This document shows positions 27,198 to 36,401 of a stretch of DNA of 41,388 bases, one piece after another; the first letter of the stretch is position 1; each line of letters begins with the position of its first letter. Under the pieces are notes generated by a model. The model made no database searches. It saw only the letters and a list, made by a program, of their open reading frames with translations, and was not told the origin of the DNA. Location of the stretch: contig NZ_AXCZ01000006.1 in assembly GCF_000767165.1 (NCBI RefSeq), positions 1 through 41,388 of the forward strand, given 5' to 3'. A program made the translations under genes and the position numbers. This DNA is from Cellulomonas bogoriensis 69B4 = DSM 16987 (GTDB lineage: Bacteria; Actinomycetota; Actinomycetes; Actinomycetales; Cellulomonadaceae).

Positions 27198-28562
27198 TCA
27201 GGTCAGGAACGCGCTCATGATCAGCACCACGACGAACGCGGTCACCCCCATGATGGTCTGCATGACGGTCCAGGTCATGAGGGTCTGCTTCTCGTCCATG
27301 TTGAGGAACTTGCCCACGAGCCAGAACCCCGAGTCGTTGACGTGCGACAGGACCGTGGCGCCGGCGCCCACGGCGGCGACGACGGCCGCGAGCATCGGTG
27401 CGGACAGGTCCTGGCCCTCGGCCACCTGGGCGACGATCGCCGCGCCCGTCACGGTCGCGACGGTGCCCGACCCCAGTGCCACCCGCATCACCGCTGCCGC
27501 GAGGAACGCCAGCACGATGAAGGGGATGGCCGTGGCCTGCAGGACCTCCTCGAGCGCGTCCCCCAGCCCCGAACGCTCGAGGACCTCGCCGAACACCCCG
27601 CCGCCACCGGTCACCAGCAGCACCAGGCCCACGGGGGTCAGCGCCGACGAGGCCACCGACTGCAGGCGCTCCCGGTCCAGCCCGTGCCGCATCCCCAGGA
27701 CGTAGAACGCCAGGAGCAGCGCGACCAGCATGGCGACGATCGGGTGCCCCACGAGAGCCATGGCCGCGACGGCGCCGTGGTCCTCCGGCAGCAGGGCCTC
27801 GGTCACCGTGTTGCCCATGATCAGGGCCAGGGGCGTGAGGATGATCGTGAGGATCAGTGCGAACGACGGGACCTGCTCCGGCTCGTCACCGTCCTGCCCG
27901 GTGCCCCCGCGCATCTCCTCGGCCATGTCCTGCGGGACGGGGACCTCGATGCGGCTGCCGATGAACCGGCCGTACAGTACGCCCCCGACCGCCACCGCCG
28001 CCAGTGACGCGGGCAACCCGAACAGGATCACCCAGCCGAGATCGGCGTCGAGCAGGCCCGCGGCCGCGACCGGCGCGGGGGTGGGGGGCAGCAGGCTGCT
28101 GGCCACGGACAGTCCGCCCACCAGCGGCAGCGCGAACACCAGCAGCGACATCTTCAGACGCTGGGACAGTGCGTAGACCAGGGAGATCAGCAGCACCAGG
28201 CCCACGTCGAAGAACACCGGCAGGGCGACCACGATCCCGGTCACCCCCAACGCCCAGGGCACACGCTTCTTGCCGAAGGCGTCGAGCAGGACGTCGGCGA
28301 TCCTCTCCGCGCCGCCGGTGACCCGCAGGACCTGGCCGATCATCGCCCCGAGGCCCACGATGATCGCCACGAAACCGAGGATCCCTCCCATCCCCTCCTC
28401 GACCACGTCGGCGATCTCGTCCAGGGGGATCCCCACGGCGACCGCGGTCGCGAGGCTCACGGTGAGCAGGGCGACGAAGGCATGCAGCTTCAGGCCCATG
28501 ATCAGCAGGAAGAGGGCGCCGATGGCCACCACGACCGTCAGCGCCAGCATCGCGGTCGACAT
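27198..28562 (-). CDS. GntP-family gluconate:H+ symporter
   Basis: The 454-aa permease is hydrophobic throughout, with about 12-14 helices, and shows the GntP hallmarks: LLPPTPAPVAAAGLL in the middle, ALGSGTVATVTGAAIVA and the C-terminal SHVNDSGFWLVGKFLNMDEKQTLMTWT. Members import gluconate or related sugar acids with protons. The exact substrate is not readable from sequence. The usual partners (gluconate kinase, GntR regulator, dehydratase) are absent from the neighbourhood, so the gene stands alone. ATG 28562 follows GGGGAG closely. Its 3' end abuts the decayed tRNA fragment. Confidence 0.92.
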   Translation of the reverse strand: MSTAMLALTVVVAIGALFLLIMGLKLHAFVALLTVSLATAVAVGIPLDEIADVVEEGMGGILGFVAIIVGLGAMIGQVLRVTGGAERIADVLLDAFGKKRVPWALGVTGIVVALPVFFDVGLVLLISLVYALSQRLKMSLLVFALPLVGGLSVASSLLPPTPAPVAAAGLLDADLGWVILFGLPASLAAVAVGGVLYGRFIGSRIEVPVPQDMAEEMRGGTGQDGDEPEQVPSFALILTIILTPLALIMGNTVTEALLPEDHGAVAAMALVGHPIVAMLVALLLAFYVLGMRHGLDRERLQSVASSALTPVGLVLLVTGGGGVFGEVLERSGLGDALEEVLQATAIPFIVLAFLAAAVMRVALGSGTVATVTGAAIVAQVAEGQDLSAPMLAAVVAAVGAGATVLSHVNDSGFWLVGKFLNMDEKQTLMTWTVMQTIMGVTAFVVVLIMSAFLT

Positions 28563-28637
28563 GCGCTCCCCAGGGGTCGGCGGCGTGCTGACTCCACCAC
28601 CGTCGCACGGCGTCCCGCCTCCCGCCCGGCGGGACGG

Positions 28638-28832
28638 TCAGGCGTTCTCCGCGAGCACGGTGGTCACCAGGAACAGCGCCGAACCGGCAGCGAGCAGCAC
28701 CACCGACAGCCGGAACGTTCGGCGTTCATTCTCGGCGAGCCCCTCCTGGCCCTGCCTGAAGGCGCGGACCAGGAACAACGCCCCGGCCAGGGTCAGCACC
28801 CCGCCGAGGGACAACGTGAAGGTCTGGAGCAT
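28638..28832 (-). CDS. small two-helix membrane protein
   Basis: The 64-aa product has two membrane helices (about 5-22, SLGGVLTLAGALFLVRAF, and 42-61, LSVVLLAAGSALFLVTTVLA) with a polar, charged loop between (RQGQEGLAENERRTFR). I know no function. The ATG lies 6 nt behind CAGACT on the minus strand (28839-28844), matching the leaderless spacing seen elsewhere, which supports a real gene. It is 75 bp upstream of gntP on the same strand and may be co-transcribed with it. Confidence 0.55.
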   Translation of the reverse strand: MLQTFTLSLGGVLTLAGALFLVRAFRQGQEGLAENERRTFRLSVVLLAAGSALFLVTTVLAENA

Positions 28833-28884
28833 GGGTCCAGTCTGCCCGCCACGACGTGGGCACGAGCACCGAGTGGTGGACGCG

Positions 28885-28924
28885 CGAGGGCCCCGGTCAC
28901 CTCGTGGGGTGCCCGGGGCCCTCG
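28885..28924. terminator. hairpin terminator
   Basis: CGAGGGCCCCGG (28885-28896) pairs with CCGGGGCCCTCG (28913-28924) around a 16-nt loop. It lies 32 bp after the stop of the YtxH-like gene and likely ends that transcript. Confidence 0.75.
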
Positions 28925-28955
28925 TCGCGGCACCGTCCCTGGGACGGCGTCGGGG

Positions 28956-29255
28956 TCAGGCGGTCGTTCCGTTGGGCTTGCCGCCCGCCGCCTCGCTGTC
29001 GTCGGAGTCGCCTCCGCGCACCGCGTCGTTGGCGGAGCGCACCGCGCCGGTGACCTTCTCCTTGATCTCCGGGCCCTTCTCCTTGACCAGGTCGCTCGCC
29101 CGCTGCTCGACGTCAGCGATGCCCTCCTGGACACGGGGGTCCTCCCACAGCCGCTGGGCCTGGGTCCGGATCTTCTCGAACTGCTGTCGCCCGGCACGCG
29201 TGCCCAGGACGTAGCCGACGGCTCCGCCGAGGAGGAAGGCGGCCTTCATGCGCAT
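28956..29255 (-). CDS. YtxH-like protein
   Basis: The 99-aa protein starts with a short hydrophobic, glycine-rich segment (AAFLLGGAVGYVLGTRAG) and continues as a long charged helix with many Lys, Glu and Arg, ending in a polar tail. This is the YtxH-type layout: a membrane-associated N-terminus and an amphipathic, coiled-coil-like body. Family members are often stress-induced, but no mechanism is known. ATG 29255 is chosen because GAAGGAG lies 7 nt upstream; the longer frame has no ribosome-binding site. It is divergent from def. Confidence 0.75.
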   Translation of the reverse strand: MRMKAAFLLGGAVGYVLGTRAGRQQFEKIRTQAQRLWEDPRVQEGIADVEQRASDLVKEKGPEIKEKVTGAVRSANDAVRGGDSDDSEAAGGKPNGTTA

Positions 29256-29362
29256 GGTGTTCTCCTTCGTCCGAAAAGGGTGACCTGGTGTGTTCCTCAC
29301 CGCTTCGACGAGCCTAGGTCCGCGGGGCGCCCGGCGCGCGTCGGGCGTGGAATCATGGCCCC

Positions 29363-29854
29363 ATGGCCATGAGAGAGATCCGTACGGTCGGCGACCCGGT
29401 GCTGCGCACCAGGTGCGAACCCATCACCGAGGTCGACGACCGCGTGCGGTCCCTGGTCGAGGACCTCCTGGAGACCGTCGACACCGACGGCCGGGCGGGC
29501 CTGGCGGCGAACCAGATCGGTGTCGGTCTGCGCGCGTTCTCGTGGAACATCGACGACGAGGTCGGGTACGTCCTCAACCCGCGTCTGGTCGAGGTCTCCG
29601 AGGAGGAGTACCAGGACGGGGACGAGGGGTGCCTGTCGGTCCCTGGACTGTGGTTCCCCACCAAGCGCGCCTGGTACGCGCGTGTGGTGGGGGAGGACCT
29701 CGACGGGCGGGAGGTGGTGGTCGAGGGCACCGAGCTCATGGCTCGCTGCCTGCAGCACGAGGTGGACCACCTGGACGGCATGCTCTACCTGGACCGTCTG
29801 GAGCGGTCCGTCCGCAAGAAGGCGATGCGGGCCATGCGGGAGCAGCTCGCCTGA
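29363..29854 (+). CDS. def: peptide deformylase
   Basis: The 163-aa metalloenzyme removes the formyl group from the N-terminal Met of new proteins. All three motifs are present: GLAANQIG (motif 1, Gln51), EGCLSVPG (motif 2, metal ligand Cys90) and QHEVDHLDG (motif 3, ligands His132 and His136, catalytic Glu133). The length is normal. ATG 29363 lies 6 nt behind AATCAT (29351-29356), a possible leaderless promoter. A perfect hairpin follows the stop. If many mRNAs are leaderless here, all still need formyl-Met removal, so this gene is probably essential. Confidence 0.95.
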   Translation: MAMREIRTVGDPVLRTRCEPITEVDDRVRSLVEDLLETVDTDGRAGLAANQIGVGLRAFSWNIDDEVGYVLNPRLVEVSEEEYQDGDEGCLSVPGLWFPTKRAWYARVVGEDLDGREVVVEGTELMARCLQHEVDHLDGMLYLDRLERSVRKKAMRAMREQLA

Positions 29855-29859
29855 GGACC

Positions 29860-29884
29860 GTGTGCGCCGGGTACTGGCGCACAC
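29860..29884 (+). terminator. hairpin after def
   Basis: GTGTGCGCC and GGCGCACAC form a perfect 9-bp stem with a 7-nt loop, starting 5 bp after the def stop. No T-run follows. Confidence 0.65.
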
Positions 29885-29988
29885 AGGGGTCGGTCGGGCA
29901 TGCTTGGCGTGCACGCCGCGTGCTGAACCGTCCGTCGGAGGACGAGGTCGTTGGGGAAGGCGAACCTCGAACCCTCAGGAGGGACGAC

Positions 29989-30489
29989 ATGGCTGGTGCC
30001 ATCACCCGCGGTGTACTTTTCGTGCACTCAGCGCCTCGCGCCCTGTGCCCTCACATCGAGTGGGCCGCGGGGGGCGTCCTAGGCGTGCGCCTGTCCATGG
30101 ACTGGACGGAGCAACCGGCGGCGCCGGGCATGTACCGGGCCGAGCACTCCTGGCAGGGGGCCCAGGGCACGGGCGCGCGCCTGACGTCGGCGCTGCGCGG
30201 CTGGACCCACCTGCGCTACGAGGTGACCGAGGAGGCCAGCCACGGCTCGGACGGCGCGCGCTGGAGCCACACGCCCGAGCTCGGGATCTTCCACGCCGTC
30301 ACCGACGTCCACGGCAACACGATGGTGCCCGAGGACCGTGTCCGGGTCGCGCTCGAGCACGCCCAGGACCCGGCCCGGATGCGGCGTGAGCTCGACCTCG
30401 CGCTCGGCCAGGCGTGGGACGACGAGCTCGAGCCGTTCCGGTACGCCGGTGCCGGTGCCCCGGTCCGGTGGCTGCACCGCGTGGGCTGA
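29989..30489 (+). CDS. DUF3145 protein
   Basis: The 166-aa protein matches the actinobacterial DUF3145 group: start TRGVLFVHSAPRALCPHIEW, middle SWQGAQGTGARLTSALRGW, then FEVTEEAS-like and HTPELGIFHAVTDVHGN segments. No catalytic function is known, but the gene is regularly found beside fabF of the fatty-acid operon, as here, where it converges on fabF with a 40-bp gap. That suggests a link to lipid synthesis (inference). ATG 29989 has AGGAGGG 6 nt upstream; the frame is open much further, without a ribosome-binding site. It is soluble with no signal peptide. Confidence 0.85.
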   Translation: MAGAITRGVLFVHSAPRALCPHIEWAAGGVLGVRLSMDWTEQPAAPGMYRAEHSWQGAQGTGARLTSALRGWTHLRYEVTEEASHGSDGARWSHTPELGIFHAVTDVHGNTMVPEDRVRVALEHAQDPARMRRELDLALGQAWDDELEPFRYAGAGAPVRWLHRVG

Positions 30490-30529
30490 CGTCGGCACGC
30501 GACGCCCCGCAGCCCCTCGGCGCTCGCCG

Positions 30530-31771
<1,242 letters not shown>

Positions 31772-31846
31772 CGTTCCTCCAGGGAGGGTGTGGTGGTCGG
31801 GATGGCGGCCGGCCCGCCGGGTCGCGCCGGGGGCCGGCCGGTCAGG

Positions 31847-32095
31847 TCAGGCCTGCGCGCCGGCGATGAAGCTGACCGCGTCGCCGACGGTCGTGAGGTT
31901 CTTGACCTCGTCGTCCGGGATCCGGACCTCGAACTTCTCCTCGGCGAGGGTGACGATCGTCATCATCGACAGCGAGTCGATGTCGAGGTCGTCGGTGAAG
32001 GACTTCTCGCTCGTGACCGAGTCGGTGGGCAGACCGGTCTCCTCGGCGACGATCTCGGCCAGGCCGGTGAGGATGTCCTGCTCGCTGTGCGCCAT
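31847..32095 (-). CDS. acpP: acyl carrier protein
   Basis: The 82-aa acidic protein carries the 4'-phosphopantetheine site DIDSLSMM with Ser41. It shuttles acyl chains between the Fab enzymes. Codon use and acidity fit a highly expressed primary-metabolism ACP. GGAGAGC lies just upstream of the ATG. It sits between fabH (66 bp upstream) and fabF, the standard order in this phylum. Confidence 0.96.
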   Translation of the reverse strand: MAHSEQDILTGLAEIVAEETGLPTDSVTSEKSFTDDLDIDSLSMMTIVTLAEEKFEVRIPDDEVKNLTTVGDAVSFIAGAQA

Positions 32096-32161
32096 GCTGC
32101 TCTCCTTGTCGTTGGGTGCCCGGACGGGCCCTGACGGTTGTGGGTCTGGTCGGTGGCCCGC

Positions 32162-33166
32162 TCAGGGCAGGACGACCACCTGCGCGGCGTAGACCAGGCC
32201 TGCGCCGAATCCGATCTGCAGCGCCAGACCGCCGCTGCTCACCTGGCCCTCCCGGAGGAGCCGCTCGGTGGCCAGCGGGATGGACGCCGCAGAGGTGTTG
32301 CCCGTGTCGGCGATGTCGCGTGCGACGACCACCGAGTCAGGCAGCTTGAGCTGCTTGATCATCTGGTCGATGATCCGCATGTTCGCCTGGTGCGGGATGA
32401 ACGCGTCGAGGTCGCCGGCTTCCACCCCGGCCGCAGCCATGGCCTTCTGCGCGACCGGTGCCATCTGCCACACGGCCCACTTGAAGACGCTCTGGCCCTC
32501 CTGACGCAGGGTCGGCATCGGCTCTGAGGCGGCGAACGCCTCCCGCCAGGAGCTCGTCTGGCGGATCGCGTGCGCCATCGAGCCCTCGGAGCCCCACACG
32601 GTCGGGCCGATTCCCGGGGTGTCCGACGGGCCCACGACGACCGCGCCGGCCCCGTCGCCCAGCAGGAACGAGATCGAACGGTCCGCCGGGTCGATGAAGT
32701 CGCTCATCTTCTCTGCGCCGATCACCAGGACGTGCCGTGCGCTGCCAGCCCTGACGAGGGCGTCGGCCTGCCCGATGCCGTAGCAGTACCCCGCACACGC
32801 GGCCGAGAGGTCGAACGCCGCTGCGGGGGTAGCGCCCAGTCGCTCGGCCACCACGGCCGCCGCGGCCGGCGTCTGGTGGAAGTGGGTGACCGTCGAGACG
32901 ATGACGGCGTCGATGTCGGCCCCGGTGAGCCCGGCATGGTCGAGGGCTGCCCGCCCGGCCGCCTCGGCGAGGTCGATGACGTCGGTTCCGGCGCCGGCAC
33001 GGCGACGGGTGCGGATCCCGGTCCGTTGACGGATCCACTCGTCGGAGGAGTCGATCGGGCCGGCGACGTCGTCGTTGGTGACGGTGTGTTCACCGCGGAC
33101 CGCGCCGAGCCCCAGGATGCGGGAGTGCGCCGGTCCCTGCGCCTGGGTCAGCGTCGCCGGGCTCAC
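32162..33166 (-). CDS. fabH: beta-ketoacyl-ACP synthase III
   Basis: The 334-aa enzyme has the FabH triad Cys124 (AACAGYCYG), His259 (IPHQANMRI) and Asn290 (DTGNTSAAS). It starts fatty-acid synthesis by condensing an acyl-CoA with malonyl-ACP; in actinobacteria the primer is often branched, but that cannot be read here. GTG 33166 overlaps the fabD stop (GTGA), so the two are coupled. A longer frame upstream lies inside fabD and is not used. Confidence 0.95.
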   Translation of the reverse strand: MSPATLTQAQGPAHSRILGLGAVRGEHTVTNDDVAGPIDSSDEWIRQRTGIRTRRRAGAGTDVIDLAEAAGRAALDHAGLTGADIDAVIVSTVTHFHQTPAAAAVVAERLGATPAAAFDLSAACAGYCYGIGQADALVRAGSARHVLVIGAEKMSDFIDPADRSISFLLGDGAGAVVVGPSDTPGIGPTVWGSEGSMAHAIRQTSSWREAFAASEPMPTLRQEGQSVFKWAVWQMAPVAQKAMAAAGVEAGDLDAFIPHQANMRIIDQMIKQLKLPDSVVVARDIADTGNTSAASIPLATERLLREGQVSSGGLALQIGFGAGLVYAAQVVVLP

Positions 33167-34143
33167 GCGAGGTCCCCCGCGGAGGAGGTTGCTGCGTGGG
33201 CGTGCTCGGCCACGACCTCGCGGGCGAGGGCCAGGTCGTCGGGGGTCTTGACCGCGACCGTCCGGACCTCGCGCAGAGAACGGCGTGCGAGCCCGGTGAG
33301 GACACCAGCCGGTGCCACCTCGATCATGGTTCGGACACCGATCTCGGCCATGGTGGCCTGGCACAGGTCCCACCGGACCGGTGCCACGATCTGCTCGGTC
33401 AGCCGGTCCAGCACCTCACGGCCGCGACCGTGCGGGGCGCCGTCGCGGGCGGGGTAGGGCTTGCCGTCGGCGTCCGAGAGGAGCCGCACGACCGGGTCGG
33501 CGGGCGTCGCACCCCGGGCGTGCGGGCCGAACACGTCACGTGCACCCGCCATGTAAGGGGTGTGGAAGGCACCGGCGACCTCCAGCGGCACGACCCGGGC
33601 GCGTGGTGGCGGGTCGTTCGCCAGACGTGCCAGGCCCTCAAGGTCACCGGCGGCGACGATCTGACCCGCGCCGTTGACGTTCGCGGCGTGCAGCTTTGCG
33701 ACGCCGATCGCCTCCAGCACCTCGGCGGTCTCACCGCCGACGACCGCGCTCATGCCCGTGGGTTCGAGGGCCGCGGCGTCGGCCATGGCTGACGCGCGGC
33801 GGGTGACGAGCGCGACGGCGTCACCGTCCTGAAGGACCCCGGCGACGGCCGCGGCGGCGAACTCTCCCACCGAGTGCCCGGCGGTCACGTCGAGCACCTG
33901 GGCCGGGGCGTGGTCCTGCAGCACCAGCCGTGCAGTGACCAGGGATGCCGCGACGATCAGGGGTTGGGCGACCGCCGTGTCCTTGATGGTGGCCGCGTCC
34001 GAGACGGTGCCGTGCTTGACGAGGTCGATCCCGGCTGCCTCGGAGAGCGCCTCGAGCTGGTCCTGCACGCCGGGCAGATCGAGCCAGGGGGAGAGGAAGC
34101 CGGGGGACTGGGAGCCTTGACCGGGGCACACGAGGGCTAGCAC
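33163..34143 (-). CDS. fabD: malonyl-CoA:ACP transacylase
   Basis: The 326-aa protein starts LALVCPGQGSQ and has the nucleophile motif GHSVGE with Ser91 and the GAFHTPYM histidine. It loads malonyl groups from CoA onto ACP. It is the first gene of the fab operon. GTG 34143 lies 6 nt behind CAGAGT (34150-34155, minus strand), a probable leaderless start. A TTGT-N9-ACAA dyad about 75 bp upstream is the likely binding site for the regulator encoded next door. Confidence 0.95.
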   Translation of the reverse strand: MLALVCPGQGSQSPGFLSPWLDLPGVQDQLEALSEAAGIDLVKHGTVSDAATIKDTAVAQPLIVAASLVTARLVLQDHAPAQVLDVTAGHSVGEFAAAAVAGVLQDGDAVALVTRRASAMADAAALEPTGMSAVVGGETAEVLEAIGVAKLHAANVNGAGQIVAAGDLEGLARLANDPPPRARVVPLEVAGAFHTPYMAGARDVFGPHARGATPADPVVRLLSDADGKPYPARDGAPHGRGREVLDRLTEQIVAPVRWDLCQATMAEIGVRTMIEVAPAGVLTGLARRSLREVRTVAVKTPDDLALAREVVAEHAHAATSSAGDLA

Positions 34144-34208
34144 CTGACCACTCTGCCCAACCCGGACCCCACGGCAGGGCCACGACGTCCACCAACCTGG
34201 CGCTCGTG

Positions 34209-34228
34209 CGTTGTCCGATCCCTACAAC
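34209..34228. promoter_or_regulatory. candidate FasR operator upstream of fabD
   Basis: CGTTGT-N9-ACAAC with core TTGT-N9-ACAA lies between fasR and fabD, centred about 75 bp before the fabD start, a position typical of activators. It agrees at 14 of 20 positions with the site upstream of fasR. Confidence 0.55.
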
Positions 34229-34258
34229 TGTGATGTGGGTGTCGCGGCCCGGGGCCGC

Positions 34259-35446
34259 TCACCGTGCGGTCTCACCGCGGTCCCGCGGGCTGTCGAGACG
34301 GCCCAGTGCCAGCGCCGTCTGCAGGACGTAGGCCTCGCGGGCGTCCAAGGGGTCCCAGCCGGTGACCTCGGCGACCTTGCGCAGGCGGTACCGCACCGTG
34401 TTGGGGTGCACGTACAGGACGCGTGCCGCAGCCTCCAGCGAGCGTCCGTGCTCCACGTGCGCCGACAGTGTGTCGAGCAGAGCCCCACCGGCCGCGAGCA
34501 GGGGCTCGTACGCCTGGGTCACGAGGGTGCGGCGCGCGACGCCGTCACCGACCAGGACGCGTTCGGGCAGGAGGTCGTCGGCGAGCACCGGGCGTGGAGC
34601 CGTGGGCCATGCCGGCGCTGCGGCGAGTCCCGCGAGAGCGGCCGACGCCGAGCGGCCCGCCTCGTCGAGGTTCGCCACGGAGGGCCCGATGACGACGGGT
34701 CCCGGACCGAAACGCGGTAGCAGCGCCGTCGCGGCGGCACGCAGGTCCTGCTCGCCGCCCAGCACGACGACCAGCCGGTCGCCCTGGATCCCGACGAGCG
34801 CGTCGTCAGCGGCGCGCCGGGTCGCTCGTCGCAGGTCGGCAGCGCGGACGTCGTCCAGCGGGTGGGAGGTGGTGCCCACCATCACCAGCGCGCTGCCGTG
34901 ACCGGACCAGCCCAGCGCCCCGACACGGGACCGCAGCGCGTCGTCGGCGTCCCCGCGGACCAGGGCGTCGACCACGAGTGCCTCCAGGCGCGCGTCCCAG
35001 GCCCCGCGGACCTCCGCCGCCCGGGCGTAGACCTCCGCGGCTGAGAACGCGACCTCCCGCGAGTAGCGCAGCACGGCCTCGCGCAGGTCACGCTCGCCGC
35101 CGGGCGCGGCCAGGCGGTCGCTGTGGTCCTCCACGACCTCGACGATCACGCGGACCAGCTGCAGGGTGTGCTGCAGGGAGATGGACCTGGTGAGCTCCGG
35201 CGGGGCGGCGGCGAAGATCTCGCTGGCGCCGTGCGGGGGCGTGCTCGGGTCGGAGAACCAGCTGATGAAGCTGGAGATCCCGGCCTGCGCGACCAGGCCC
35301 ACCCAGGAACGGTCCTCCGCGGGCAGGGCCCGGTACCAGGGGAGGGTCTCGTCGAGCTTGCGCATCGCGGCCGCCGAGAGCAGCCCGCTCCCGTCGTGCA
35401 GCCTGCGCAGCGTGTGCGCCTGGTCGCGGGTCGCCGTCCCTGCCAT
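34259..35446 (-). CDS. fasR: PucR-type transcriptional activator of fatty-acid synthesis
   Basis: The 395-aa regulator has a C-terminal PucR-type helix-turn-helix (about 340-385, SLEAAARVLYVHPNTVRYRLRK split over two helices) and a central GGDEF-derived region (about 165-290). Its place directly upstream of fabD matches FasR of Streptomyces and its mycobacterial counterpart, which activate the fab operon. ATG 35446 lies 6 nt behind TATGCT (35453-35458, minus strand), so the longer frame with MRSAPASWPYA is rejected. A TTGT-N9-ACAA dyad sits 51 bp upstream, suggesting self-regulation. Confidence 0.88.
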   Translation of the reverse strand: MAGTATRDQAHTLRRLHDGSGLLSAAAMRKLDETLPWYRALPAEDRSWVGLVAQAGISSFISWFSDPSTPPHGASEIFAAAPPELTRSISLQHTLQLVRVIVEVVEDHSDRLAAPGGERDLREAVLRYSREVAFSAAEVYARAAEVRGAWDARLEALVVDALVRGDADDALRSRVGALGWSGHGSALVMVGTTSHPLDDVRAADLRRATRRAADDALVGIQGDRLVVVLGGEQDLRAAATALLPRFGPGPVVIGPSVANLDEAGRSASAALAGLAAAPAWPTAPRPVLADDLLPERVLVGDGVARRTLVTQAYEPLLAAGGALLDTLSAHVEHGRSLEAAARVLYVHPNTVRYRLRKVAEVTGWDPLDAREAYVLQTALALGRLDSPRDRGETAR

Positions 35447-35452
35447 GAGGCG

Positions 35453-35458
35453 AGCATA
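35453..35458 (-). promoter_or_regulatory. -10 element (TATGCT), leaderless promoter of fasR
   Basis: TATGCT on the minus strand ends 6 nt before ATG 35446, with no Shine-Dalgarno. Confidence 0.6.
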
Positions 35459-35487
35459 GGGCCACGAGGCAGGCGCCGACCGCACGC

Positions 35488-35507
35488 CTTGTAGAGTCGC
35501 GACAACG
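35488..35507. promoter_or_regulatory. candidate FasR operator upstream of fasR
   Basis: CTTGT-N9-ACAACG; on the minus strand CGTTGT-N9-ACAAG. The same TTGT-N9-ACAA core and spacing occur upstream of fabD, which makes autoregulation by FasR plausible. Confidence 0.55.
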
Positions 35508-35528
35508 ATCTCGGGCCTCGGGAAGCCT

Positions 35529-35545
35529 GGTCACACCGTGTGACC
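35529..35545. promoter_or_regulatory. 17-bp perfect palindrome in the fasR / TPR-protein gap
   Basis: GGTCACAC-C-GTGTGACC is perfectly symmetric and lies between two divergent promoters, as expected for a dimeric repressor site. Its half-site GTCACACC recurs over the -35 of aceE (39268-39275). The regulator is not known. Confidence 0.5.
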
Positions 35546-35572
35546 GCTCACCGCGCGCCGGTGATGAGCTCC

Positions 35573-35593
35573 TGCACAGGTGGGACTTGTGCA
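35573..35593. promoter_or_regulatory. inverted repeat TGCACA-N9-TGTGCA before the TPR-protein promoter
   Basis: A perfect 6-bp inverted repeat with 9-bp spacing ends 7 bp before the -10 TATCGT of the TPR-like gene, so it covers the spacer and -35 region. It is a candidate repressor site. Confidence 0.4.
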
Positions 35594-35600
35594 CTACGGC

Positions 35601-35606
35601 TATCGT
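35601..35606 (+). promoter_or_regulatory. -10 element (TATCGT), leaderless promoter of the TPR-like gene
   Basis: TATCGT ends 6 nt before ATG 35613 and decides this start over the upstream in-frame codon at 35580. Confidence 0.55.
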
Positions 35607-35612
35607 CGTGGC

Positions 35613-36293
35613 ATGGCCCTGCTCCCACGGCTCCGACGCCTGATCCGCCGGCCCGTGTCCGCCTCGAAGGTCGGGGTGCGACGCCCGACATCGGCGCGAC
35701 GCCGCGACACGATCCACGAGGACTCCGTGCGCGCCATGCTCGGCGAGGACCCGAACGACGTCCGCGCGTTCCAGGCCCTCGCCGAGATCGTCCGCCGCAG
35801 GGCCGCGGAGGTCGGCCCGGACGGCGACCCGTTGACCGCCCCGCAGGACGAGGTGGAGCGGCAGCGGGCGGCCGACCTCGCGGTCTGGGCGCTGGCGGAG
35901 GAGCTCGCGGGTCACCCCCGCGCCTGGTACCCGCTGGTCGAGCTCGCCCGGTTGTCGGTGCACGACGACCACGAGGGCATGCTGCGCAGGTTGGGTACCG
36001 CGGCTGAGCGCGACCCGTCCGGCCAGGCCCTCGTCGAGGGGCTGGCGGTGCTGCGGGAGGCCGGCCAGCCCGTCGATGCCCTGGGGCTCGGTGTGGGGCA
36101 CTGGCGGGTCAAGGACCAGACCCCGGTGATCGGGCGCCACCTGGTGCTGGCGGCACTGGAGGCCGAGCGTCCCCTCGAGGCCAAGCACCACCTGCAGTCC
36201 CTCGACATGCACCCCGATCAGGACGCGGTGGCGAGGATCCGCGCCGAGGTGGGTCCGAAGGTCGCAGCCGCGCAGGAGCACGTGGGCGGCTGA
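35613..36293 (+). CDS. TPR-like helical repeat protein
   Basis: The 226-aa protein starts with a very basic stretch (LLPRLRRLIRRPVSASKVGVRR) and continues with amphipathic helices in a TPR-like rhythm: DPNDVRAFQALAEIV, ADLAVWALAEELAGHPRAWY, LVELARLSVHDDHEGMLRRL, QALVEGLAVLREAGQPVDAL and AALEAERPLEAKHHLQSLD. There is no signal peptide; the basic start could bind nucleic acid or membrane. The partner is unknown. It is inserted between fasR and aceE, and is divergent from fasR. A strong terminator separates it from the convergent aceE. Confidence 0.7.
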   Translation: MALLPRLRRLIRRPVSASKVGVRRPTSARRRDTIHEDSVRAMLGEDPNDVRAFQALAEIVRRRAAEVGPDGDPLTAPQDEVERQRAADLAVWALAEELAGHPRAWYPLVELARLSVHDDHEGMLRRLGTAAERDPSGQALVEGLAVLREAGQPVDALGLGVGHWRVKDQTPVIGRHLVLAALEAERPLEAKHHLQSLDMHPDQDAVARIRAEVGPKVAAAQEHVGG

Positions 36294-36340
36294 CGGGCGC
36301 CGCAGCTCCGGGGGCGGCGTCGGCGGCACCCGGACGCAGG

Positions 36341-36388
36341 ACGAGGGAAGGCCCTCCGCGACTCGCGTCGTGGAGGGCCTTCCCTCGT
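36341..36388. terminator. strong bidirectional hairpin terminator
   Basis: A 17-bp perfect inverted repeat (ACGAGGGAAGGCCCTCC and its complement) with a 14-nt loop lies between the convergent TPR-like gene and aceE. Confidence 0.88.
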
Positions 36389-36401
36389 CGTGGGCCTGGT
36401 G

